From Musa acuminata AAA Group (taxonomy: Eukaryota; Streptophyta; Magnoliopsida; Zingiberales; Musaceae), in contig NC_088345.1 in assembly GCF_036884655.1 (NCBI RefSeq), positions 29,393,001 to 29,457,000 of the forward strand: a DNA stretch of 64,000 nt, given 5' to 3'. How positions within the stretch are numbered: the stretch's first letter is position 1; the number at the start of each line of letters is the position of its first letter. Below are positions 46,560-57,902 of this stretch, one piece after another. A program made the translations under genes and the position numbers. Below the pieces are notes generated by a model. That model was not told where the DNA came from, ran no database searches, and saw only the letters and a program-made list of their open reading frames with translations.

Positions 46560-49200
46560 GAGAGGTCAAAAAGTTATTTTGGTTGGATAGTTTTGGAACG
46601 AAGTTTTATCGATCATTTTCATCACTTTCTTATAGTCCCTAATAAACATAGTCGAGCAAAATTGGTTTTATTATCACTAAGATAATGTCACTTGAATATT
46701 ATATGGAGTACTATTATTGATTATTTTCTGGATACCTCTACTATTTTCATATCTCGCAGATTAATATCAATAATTATAGAATGATGGTATAAGAATGATA
46801 AATTTCTAATACATGGAATAGAACTATCTTTTTCTGTGTTTGATGTATCTTTTCTACTTAATCTACCCATGAAGACATCTGGAGGGTATTTGACACATAA
46901 ATAATTTTTGTTTGAATGACCAACTCCTAGGGATTTAGAAAGGTTAATGATAAATTTACATTCAAGTAATGATGAGGAATCAGTGATAAAATTTTGTTAA
47001 ATGTATGCATTATATATTTTTGCCTGTAAATTATTTTGTCAAAGCAACCAGCAGTGATCTTTAGTATCAACTGTTGATGATTTAAAAATTTTGAATAAGT
47101 ATAATTGGCTAACAATAGTACATTCATTTATTTCTAATAAAAAGAGAGAGGATGTAGAGATTCAAGAGAAATGAGATTCCAATTGTTAATTATATGAAAG
47201 GTTGTCTACCTATATTATAAGTAACTAACCTATAGGTATATAGTTTACAAATTACTATACCATTTTTTTTTGTATAATATGATTTAATCCTAATATGTAT
47301 TTAATATTTAATAGTGATGATTTTATGAGCATGCCCCTTAAACCATCAAATAAAGTAGAATCTACATGATTCTCAAAATGGTATATTCTCACATTACATT
47401 GAAAAATAACTAAAAGAATGATATCAATAATATTATTTGATAAAGTAGGTATTTTGTTTTGAAATCAAATTCAGATTTATTATTATAGCTTTAAAAAAAT
47501 ATCATAATGATTACTTTTAGTATTTGTAGATAATTAAAAGTTAAATCTTTTACCATGAGGTATGATTACATTCTTATAAGACACTAGATATTGAGATACC
47601 GAATGCTAAGGTTCTGAAAGTTGAGGAGTCATAACCTATCGAGCAATTACGTACTATTAAGAGATGTTTCTTTTATGAGATATACCAATTATAGCTTTTT
47701 TTGAGATAATCAGGTAATAAATGTGTTTCTCATTTTACAACAAGCAACTCAAACCTCTGATACATGTATAGATGATATCGGAGAAAAATAATCAAGGTAA
47801 TGTGAATCTCAACGGTCTAAATGCAAAAGCTACAATACATTTTAACACTCAAAGTTTAGTGGTGTTAGTGTGAGAACAAGGTTTGGATGATGTAGCCCAT
47901 AAAATAATGCCCAAACAATTTTAAAAATATTGATGATATAAATACGTGATCCACAAACCTATCCTTGCAAAATAGTATACATGCAATTCTTATGAAATAA
48001 CGAGTCATAGGAAAAAGAAAGAAAAACGGAGCTATTATGAAAAAGAAGACTTTAAAGATGAAAGTCAAGAAGAAAGTAAATAAAAAATTGAAGAATGATA
48101 AGGAGATGACGTAGAAGAATTGATGAATTTTCTCCATGCTTAAAGCTCAAATGAAAGCCAAACCTTGAAGAAGGAGAAGGAGATGGCTGCTATGTTGAAA
48201 ATAAGTTCTTTATAGTTTTTATAAGATACTAAATAATATATGAAAGAGGATGTCTGATAGTCTTTGATCTTCTAGATTATTAAGAAAAATGAAGTTATAA
48301 TTATTTTCCATTTGTCTATTACATATAAGGCAACTGACCAAATTATTTAATCTTTTTTACGCTATAGTTTATCAACCAAAATAACCTAGAGAGATAACAT
48401 ATTTCAAAAATACGATAGATGATGATGTAATAGATACATATGCTAATATTCTAATTAAAAAGATATACGATGACACTAGTAGTAATGTATTTAGGATTCA
48501 AGGTATATTTAGTATTTAATATTATCGATAGATTTCTTATTTAATATAGAATTTATAGATTACTAACTTTTTCTTATTATTTCATAAATACTTTACTGTA
48601 CATGGTCCTATATTATTTTGACAGTACAATATGACTCATAAAGCAGAGCTAATTAAATATTGTTTTATACTGCTACTTAATAAGGAAATGGAGCATTGAT
48701 ATCTTTTGGTTGTCAATCTTCATAAGAAGATTTGGGAGTACTACAATTCAATATTTGTATAAAATATGAGATTAAAAAAATATTATATAGTGGTAAGTGT
48801 TTAGCAGAATACTTTTAAATATTTTATTTTAAAATATAAATTTAATGAAGCTTGTTTCTAATGTTATAGGTGTACGTAATGAAGAATATGAGTGATGTAA
48901 ATCTAGAATGTTAGATCCTACACTTGCAGCAATCATCAAATCAAAGGAAAGCTTGTCCGAATCAAGTTGCTTTGTAAGTTACTATAAACATTCTGAAATA
49001 TTATAAATAGTTTGTTAATTAATCAATTAATGACTTTTGCATGTTCCAGGAATAATGATTCTGTATTCGTTACGAAAGTTTATTAACCATTTGCTGTTTG
49101 GATTTTCTATATCATTCTTGAAGAGGCAAATGAAGGGATTTCGATTACAAATTGCATGATCCATTTTGGATGATGAAAATTTTTATGGATAATTCACTTC
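46560..49200 (+). pseudogene. Decayed Ulp1 (C48) protease-type gene, probably transposon-derived
   Basis: 46785-46905 reads WYKNDKFLIHGIELSFSV then FDVSFLLNLPMK. This is the kind of leading domain (DUF1985/plant-mobile-domain-like) found before Ulp1 domains in plant transposon genes. 48680-48750 reads a His-motif region ending YLLVVNLHKKIWEYY, with the W after the active His replaced by a stop (TGA). 48945-48973 reads KACPNQVAL, joined by a clean intron (GTAAGT at 48974, TTCCAG ending 49049) to NNDSVFV, then after a frameshift FINHLLFGFSISFLKRQMKG. In Ulp1 peptidases this last joint is the D-C-G-V-F catalytic cysteine motif; here Cys and Gly are lost. Ulp1 enzymes cleave SUMO-type proteins; many plant copies are carried by MULE or CACTA transposons. 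The gene has stops throughout and is dead. Confidence 0.5.
48974..49049 (+). other. Intron in the Ulp1-type pseudogene
   Basis: The donor GTAAGT and acceptor TTCCAG flank 76 bp. Removing it joins CPNQVAL to NNDSVFV in frame. Confidence 0.55.
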
Positions 49201-49489
49201 TTAGTTTCTATAGGAGTTGTATGTATCTCATCAAAATTGTACATATGAACTTATAAATCTTGTGTAATATAGAATGTCAATCATAGGTACAATTTTGTAG
49301 AGAATACGATTCTCCAAAATCTTTTGATATTTTAAAATTTTATCGATAATTAAAGTTTTGGCCATGTAAAGAGCATTTCTATAATATGTATCCTATTTTA
49401 TAAATATAATCGCATAAACCGTGGATATATTCTAGTGTTTTGAGATAGTAAAAAGTATTTCTCTAATATGTATTACACTGTGTATGAGT

Positions 49490-52400
49490 AAATATTGTTG
49501 AAACAAAGCATTTGAGTGTACCATTTTTTATTTGTAAAAGTAAAATGGGTAATAACTCATTAGTTTTTTTTCCTTTTATAGCCGTATACAATACACTCAA
49601 GCAATGTTTTTTTAATTTAACCTTCTACTTATGTCTCTAACATTTGATAAAATTTTGTTATAAAAAAATATTTCATAATATTCAATGCACTATTTTTGGC
49701 TATAACCTAAAAATAGTAGGGCTTGAAAAAAATATCTTAAAATTTAAAATATGCCTTTAAATTGGATCCACATAGACATATTCTAATCTATTTCTAATTT
49801 AATTTTTTTAATATTTTTCTAAATTATTCAATTCCTACATAGTGTACCATTTTCTATTTTTTGCCAACTTTTTCATATTTTAATAAAAATTCATGTACTC
49901 ATGCAATATTTTTTTACATTTAAGCTTCTAATTAGGTCCTAAACACCCGATAAAAAATTATCCATAAAAAATATTTCATTATATTAGATGCACTATTTAT
50001 TGGCCAAAATCCAAAAACAGAGCATTGCATACCAGCACTTGTCAAGATGTTCTGAAATTTTGGAGATACCTTTGCATTGAAACCACATGAACATATTCTA
50101 GTGTTTTTTTTATTTTTATTTTTTAATTATTTAGTTCCTGCACAGTATGCCCTTTTTTATTTTTCCGAAATATTATTATTTTTTACAAAAAAAATTATAC
50201 TCTCATGAAATGTCTTTTTGACATTTGAGCTTCTAATTAGGTCATAAACACCTAGTAAAATTTTGATCCTCAAAAACTATTTTCTTATATGCGATGTAGT
50301 GTTTTGGGTCAAAATTAAAAAATATCAACTTTTAAGGATAACTTTCAGCACCACATGCACATATTCCATTGTTTTCGTATTTTAGGAAATTTTTTTGATT
50401 TTTTTAATTATTCACCTCCTACACAATGTGTCATTTTCTACTTCTTCAAATTTTTTAAATTTTGTAAAAAAATGTATGCACCCATGTAATATTTTTTAAC
50501 ATTTGAAATTCTAAATAAGTTACAGACACATATTAAAAATTTGGTCATTAAAAAATATTTCTTTATATACAATGTACTATTTTTGGCCAAAATTCAAAAG
50601 AGTCCATTGCATATCAAAATTCATCAGAATATTCTAAAATTTTTAAGATGCCTTTACATTGAATCCATGTGGCCTCTAGTGTTTTTCTCTTTTAGAAAAT
50701 TTTTTGATATTTTTTTAATTATTTAATTCCTGAACAATGTGACATTTTTTTCTTTATAACTTTTCTATTTTTCATAAAAAATCATTTACTCATGTAATAT
50801 TTTTTAATATTTGAGCTTCTGATTAGCTCACAAACATCTAATAAAAATTTAGCTCTTAAAAAATATTTTTATATATGCGAATGTATCACATAACAATTAG
50901 AATGTTCTAAAATTTGGAGGATACCTTTACATCATATTCAAATGGACATGTTCCAAATTTTTTCTATTTTAAGATTTTTTGGATATTTTTCGGAATTATT
51001 CACCTCCTACATTGTGTGCCATTTTCTATTTTTTCTAAACTTTTTTAAAATTTCACAAAAAAAGTCATGTACTCATGCAATGTTTTTTGATATTTGAACT
51101 TCTAATTATGTCATAGGTAAAAATTTATCCCTTAAAAAATATTTTCTTATATGTAATATATAGTTTTTGACCAAAATCTAAAAAATAGTGCATTGCATAG
51201 TAGCACTTATCAAAACATTCTAAAATATCAAGGATATCATTGCATTGAATCCATATGGATATATTTTAATATTTTAATTTTAAAAACTTTTGATTTTATA
51301 TAAATTATTCAATTCCTACATAATGTGTCATTTTCATTTTTTCATGACTTTTTCAAATTTTTATAAAAAATTCATGCACTCATGCAATGTTTTTTTATAT
51401 TTGAGCTTTTATTTAGGTCACAAACATATAGTAAAAAAATATCTCTGAAAAACTATTTTCATATATGCAATCCACTATTTTTGGCCAAAATCCAAAATCA
51501 ATGTATCGAATAGCACGACTTTTAAAAATATTCTGAAATTTTGGAAACACCTTTGCATTGGATCCCCGTTGATATAGTCCAGTATTTTTTCTATTTTATG
51601 ATTTTTGGATATTTTTCTAAATTATTTAGTTCCTACACAGTATGTCGTTTTTCTTGTTTTAACTTTTTAATTTTTTATAAAAAAATCATGCACTCATGTA
51701 ATATTTTTTGTTATTTGAGCTTGGTCATAAACATTTTGTAAAAATTTAGATCATAAAAATATTTCTTTTTGTGTGATTCACTGTATTTTTGGCTAAAATC
51801 CAAAAACAATACATCACATAGTAGAACTTGTCAAAATGTTCAGAAAATTTTATGATACCATTGCATTGGATCCATATTGACATATTCTAGTATTTTTTAT
51901 AAATATTTTTTAATATTTTTTGGATTATTCAGTTCCTCCACAGTGTCTTTTTTTTTTTTTACAACTTTTCAATTTTTTATAAAAAATAATGTAATGTATT
52001 TGAACATTTGAGCTTCTAATTATGTCACAAACGTCTAGTGAAAATTTAGCCTTAAAAAAATATTTCCTTATATGTGATGCACTGTTTTTGGCTAAAATAC
52101 AAAATATTATGTAAAGAAAATCAGCACTGAAATTTTGAGGATACCTTTGCTTTGACATATTCTAGTAATTTTTTTATTTTAGAAATTTTTTGATATTTTT
52201 CTGAATTATTTAGGCATAGTATGCCATTTCTCTTTTTCTCCAACTGTTTTAAATTTTCACAAAAAAATCATAATATCTTTTGGTATTTGAGCTTCTAATT
52301 AGGTCACAAACACATTATAAAAATTTATGTCTACAAAAATATTTTCTTATATGCAATGTATTATTTTTGGTTAAATCTAAAATTAGTGCATCGCATAGCA

Positions 52401-54255
52401 GGACTTGTGAAAATATTCTAAAAATTTGATGATACCTTTGTATTGGATTCCGATAGAAATATTTCAGTACCATTTCATTTAGGAATTTTTGATATCTTTT
52501 TAAATTATTTAGTTCTAGCATAGTATGCCATTTTATTTTTTCCCAATTTTTTTTATTTTTTACAAAAAAATTCATACACTCATGCAATATTTTTTAACAT
52601 TTGATTTTTTTTAATTATGTCATAAATACCAGATAAAAATTTGGCCCGCAAAAAATATTTTTATATATGAAATGTATTATTTTTGGCCAAAATCTAAAAA
52701 TAGTGCATCGTATAGCAGCACTTGTCAAAATGTTAAGAAAATTTGAGGATACTATTGCATTGGATCCACATGGACATATCCCAGTATTTTTTTCTATTTT
52801 AAATTTTTTTATTTAATTTTAAATTATTTAATTCCTACATAGTTTGCCTTTCTTTTTCACAACTTCTACAAATTTTAACAAAAAAAATATGTACTCATGT
52901 AATATTTTTTCACATTTGAGCTTCTAATTAGGTTACAAAGACCTGATAAAGATTTGGCCCTCAAAAAATATTTTCTTATAAGTGATGCATTATTTTTGGT
53001 CAAAATTCAAAAACAATGCATAGGATATCAGCACTTAGTCATAATGTTCTAAAATTTTGAGAATACCTTTGCATTGTATCCACTTGAACATATTTCAGTA
53101 TTTTTATATTTTAAAAAACATATTTTTTGTATTATTCTTTTCATGGACAATTGTTATTTTCTCTTTTTCCTAACTTTTTAAAAATTTCACAAAAAATTCA
53201 TACATCATGCAATGGTATTTTTATATTTGAGCTTCATTTTATCAAATTTTTTAATTTTTATAAAAAATTCATGTGCTCATGCAAACTTTTTTGATATTTG
53301 ATCTGTCACAAAGCATGGTAAAAATTTGGCCCTCAAAAAATATTTTCTTATATGCAATATATTATTTTTTGTCAAAATCTAAGCATTTGTTAAAATATTC
53401 TAAAGGTTTGAGAATACCTTTGCGTTGGATCCACAGACATATTCCAATGTTTTTCATTTTAAGAAATTTGTATGATAATTTCGAAATTATTTAGTTACTA
53501 AATAATTTGTTGTTTTCTATTTTTTCAAGTCTTTTTCAAAATTTTCACAAAAAATTCATGCTCTAATATATTTTTTTTATATTTGAGCTTCTAATTATGT
53601 CACAAGCACATGGTAAAATTTTAACCCACAAAAAATAATTTTTATGTGATGCATTTTTTACCAAAAATTAAAAAATAGTGCATCGTATAGCAGAACTTTT
53701 CAAAATATTATGATATTTTGAGGATACCTTTGAATTAGATGCACATGAACATATTTCAATGATTTTAGATTTTAGAAAAAAATTAATATTCTTTTAAATT
53801 ATTCAGTTCCTACATAGTGTGTCGTTTTCTTTTTTTCCATAACTTTTAAAAATTTTCATAAAAAAATCATGCACTGATGCAATATTTTTTGACATTTGAG
53901 TTTCTAATTAGATCATAAACATTGATAAAAAATTGGCGCTCAAAAAGTATTTTAAGAAACACTTGTCAAAATGTCTTGAAATTTTAAGAACACCTTTGTA
54001 TTGGATGCCCATGGACATATTCCAATGCTTTTCTGTTTTAATTTTTTTTTTATATTTTTAAAATTATTTAGCTCCTGCACAATGTGTCATTTTCTTTTTT
54101 TTATATATTTTTCAAAATTTCACAAAAAAATTAGGTACTCATGCAATGTTTTATGGTATTTGAGCTTCTAATTAGGTCACAAATACCTAATAAAAATTTA
54201 GATGCATTGTTTTTAGCCAGAATCTAAAAAAAATGCATCGCATAGTAACACTGTT
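49490..54255 (+). repeat. Tandem array of about 300-bp units, about 15 copies
   Basis: The word GAGCTTCTAATTAGGTCAC recurs, with changes, near 49622, 49923, 50227, 50504, 50814, 51093, 51402, 51717, 52010, 52289, 52599, 52917, 53229/53300, 53585, 53899 and 54162: spacing 277-318 bp. Each unit also carries CTCATGCAATGTTTTTT, CACTATTTTTGGCCAAAATC, CATCGCATAGCAGCACTTGTC, CCTTTGCATTGGATCCACATG and CACAGTGTGCCATTTTCT. Units are strongly diverged, so the array is old. ORFs in it are repeat translations. The short upper-side ORFs (for example 50541-50726 and 51541-51741) recur for that reason. Confidence 0.88.
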
Positions 54256-55346
54256 GAAAAAAAATAATTAGTTCAGTTTGGATTATTGCTTGCTTCATTT
54301 AAAGAATGCTTTGTCAAATATGTGTATGACTAATGTCTGAATGGAGTAAATATGATTCTAGTACGAAAGAATTATACTTTTCAACAATTGTAAAATAATT
54401 ATGTTTATATCAGAAATTGAATAGAGAATTGTTATGCAACAAACATTAAATAGATTAAATGGCACCATTATTGACTAATGTGATTAGTTCTTGATGATTT
54501 TTTTAATGATTAAGTAATTAAATTAAAATAATATATTTAAAAACAATTATTATATCAAATAGCGTACATATTGCTCATACGTGACTGAAACATAAGATCT
54601 TTCACTTATTTAATATTGTATTAATCACCCCATTATAAAATAATATATTACTTATTATGATTAATGAAACTAAGTTATATCATAGAAACTTATTACATTT
54701 GTATAAACAAATTTGGAATAGTAATATGAACAATTTGTAATGATTTAAATTCACATTATGAAATGATAAATTCAAAACGAAGTTTTATTATGAAAATAGT
54801 GTTACATATACTAAGAAAGGACAAAGTCATAAAAAAAATAAATTTTCTTCTCTAAATAGAACAAGACAGACTTATATAAAATAAATGTGCAAGAAATCAA
54901 GATATTTTTAATATCGCCATATTTATTAGAGTCTCACCAGTTGATTGATGATACCTTAGCCCTCTTCTAAAGTTCACGTGTCCAATATATTTATAAGATT
55001 GACTGATAGAGAAATCATTGTAAGATTATCTTGTCATCATTGGTTTTTGGATACTTTGTTCATAAAAAAATGATCTTTATTCTCTAAATTTAAAATAATA
55101 TATACTTATCTAAAACAAGTGTGCAAGAGATCAAAATGTTTTCAATGTCTTTTTATTTCTTAAATCTCTCCCATTGATTGATGTTGCTTAGAGTTCATCT
55201 AAAGTTCGTATGTTTTCAATATATTTAGAAGAATTAACTGATAGAGAAATAAGTATTAGATCGATTTATCTTAAGGAGATTCTCTTAAGGCCATCGATTT
55301 ATCTTCTCTCAAGCAGATTCAAATTATGCTCAAAATCAAAGTTTCA
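54256..55346 (+). other. AT-rich DNA with a direct duplication
   Basis: Units at about 54828-55025 and 55060-55262 share TTCTCTAAAT, GTGCAAGAAATCAA, TTGATTGATG, TCTAAAGTTC and ACTGATAGAGAAAT. Nothing coding is seen. Confidence 0.5.
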
Positions 55347-55759
55347 TATTGAATCTCAGATTTTGTTGATGAAATTAATTGATGAAGTTATGATCTAATA
55401 TGCGTTTTAAGTGATGCAGGACTAACATCGATCGAGGAAAGACAATTCGATTAAAGTAGGAAGAATTGGACATTGGATCAGGGTGGAACATGTTATGAGA
55501 TTAAACATCGAGCTAGAGGATCGGGTGACATGCCCGCAGAAGGACTTTGTGCCATGAGTTCAGATAATGGGTCGAAGGATCAGACATTACGCCAAGGAGA
55601 TCGGAAGTTGTGAGAGGTCAACATGCCGATTGGGCAATACGTTGAAGGAGAGGATGATGGGCCGAAGGATCGGACGAAGCATCGGATGAACCAATGATAT
55701 GCCGAACAACATAGAATTCTAGTCTTGTGATTGGTTGTGTTTTAATTAGTTGTAGTTAG

Positions 55760-57275
55760 TGTTGAATCTCGGATTTTGATGATGAAACTAATTAATTGTG
55801 TTTAGATGTTTAACTGTATTTTGAGTGATGCAGGTCTACTCGATCAGGATTAGACAGTTAACGCAGGAAGAATGGACATTGCGCCGGAGGAGATCACGTT
55901 AGGATATTGGATGGTAGAAGGCTTCGGACGTCGGGCATCGGGCCAAGAGCGAAATTGCGCCAAGGATATCGGGGTTGCGGAGGTCAACTGCCAATTGGGT
56001 AACAAGCCGCAAGAAAGGACGATGCACTAAAGAATCGGACGAAGCGCCAACCAATGACGTGCCTGGCAACATAATGTCAATTCGCGTTGTAATAATTGTT
56101 TAGATCGGAGTAGAGTTTTGGCTTGTGTGTGCAGGATTAACTACGATAACGACGAAGACATAAAGCAAAACAAAGTGTCGAAGTCAAGCACGAAGGATTC
56201 ATTGCGAGTTCGAGAGTTCGACGGAAGTCCGAAGGTTCGTCGGGAATGCTGTCGAAACTAGCCGAGAATGAGTAGGGAGCTTGCCGAAGGGCTTTTCGGA
56301 AGCTCGTCGGAAGGTTCGTTGGAAGTTCGCGGAGCTCGCCGAGAAAGATCGGAGCTTGCCGAAGAAGCTCATTGGAACTTGTCAAGATCAAATCGTGAAG
56401 TCTAGGAGCTTGCCGGGAGTCCGCAGAATGGTTTCCGAGAGTTTATCGGAAAACCGTCGGAAGTTCGTCGGAAGCTCGCCGGAAGAAGTCTTGACTTACG
56501 GACTTTGTAATAGCTTAGAAAATGTCTTTAAATTCGTAGTTAACACATTACTTAGGGTTAGGATTAGGTGTTAATCCTATAAACCAAGTAGGGGCCAATT
56601 GGGCTCTAGTTCAGACTGGTTTGGGCCAATTTTGGAGCCCAACTAGTGAGCTGAAATAGTGTAGGCGGTGGCACCGCCAAATCTCACCCGAAAGCCAGGC
56701 GGTGGCACCGCCAGCATTGGGAACCAAAGAGAATTCAAATTTTGGAGCCCAAATTTGAATCCTCTTGAGGCCTATAAATACCCCTCAAATCTCAGCTGAG
56801 ATTACAACCTTTTGAAAAGCAATAGTTTGAGTTAAGAGCCTTAGAATAGTCTTTGCAAGCCTTGTTTTTCATATTGCTTAAGTGTTCACTTCCTCCCATC
56901 TCGTTGAAAAGAATTGTAAGAGTGTGAACCACTTGTAAAGGTTGTAAGAGGGGTATTAGTCCTTCCCCTACAAGAAATTTGCTAGTGGAAGTTGGAAGCC
57001 TCTTCGAAGAAGGCTTCGCAAGTGGATGTAGGTCATTTTGACCGAATCACTTTAAAAACTGCTGCGTTATCTGGTTTGCATCCTACTCTTGCCATTTACA
57101 TACTGCAAACTTCTCTACTTAGTTACTACGCTTCCATACGTTTCTAAGTTATCAAGCTTCTAAAATCGGTTTCCATTGATATTGCTTTTCGTCGTACGAA
57201 AGATTTATCAAAATCAAAGTTTTAATCCGCTGCACTAATTCACCCCCCCCTCTTAGTGCCGTTCCGATCCTAACA
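55760..57275 (+). repeat. X-family solo LTR inserted in an X-family LTR
   Basis: 1516 bp, TGTTGAATCTCGG to CGATCCTAACA, with exact GTTAG duplications (55755-55759 and 57276-57280). No interior is present, so it arose by LTR-LTR recombination. It contains the full CGGAAG segment (about 56215-56480), perfect-arm palindromes GGCGGTGGCACCGCC (56664-56678 and 56698-56712) and CCTATAAATACC (about 56771-56782). Confidence 0.92.
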
Positions 57276-57902
57276 GTTAGGTCGTAATTGAGTTAGGCTT
57301 TGGTGTAACCATTCTAACTCAATTAGGGACCCATTATGCCTGAGTTGAGACTATTTTGGGCCAAGTGGAAAGCTCATTCAATGACCCAAGATTAGGTGGA
57401 ACCACCTATTAGCTGAAAAAATCAAGAGCATACTTTTCGAGGCTATCAAGCGGTGGTACCACTAGTCTGGGCGGTGGTATTGCCCAGTGTCAGTGCTGCA
57501 AGCAGTGGTACCGCCCAACACAGGCGGTGGTATCGCCAAGACTTGGGAAACCCAAGATGAGACCTTTTTTGGCTCTATTTTTAAAGTTATTTAAGGTCTA
57601 TAAATACCTAAGTTATTTCTATTTTGAATAACACCAAATTGAGTAGAAAAGGGAGAAAATATATTTGAGAAAAAAATATTGAAATCTCTCTAAAGTTAGT
57701 GAGTCTCTTCCTCCTAGAGTTAGAAGGTTTCTAAGAGAGGAGTGAGGTCTAAAAGAGAGAGGTGTAAAGGTTCTATCTTGAGCCTGTGAAAAGAAGAAAG
57801 AGTTATAAAATAGTAGTTAATGTTCACCCGTTAAAAGAAGATCATTAGTGAATGCTGGTGGCCTCGACGAAAGAGGAATCAGGAGTGGACGTAGGTGTGA
57901 AC

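Noticed and set aside
47865..48137. Membrane-protein-like minus-strand ORF rich in Phe and Leu
   Set aside because: It lies antisense to the Ulp1-type pseudogene, and its composition follows from A-rich sequence on the other strand.
49490..54255. CRISPR-like repeat array
   Set aside because: Units are about 300 bp and diverged throughout, without short fixed repeats and unique spacers; the DNA is plant nuclear.
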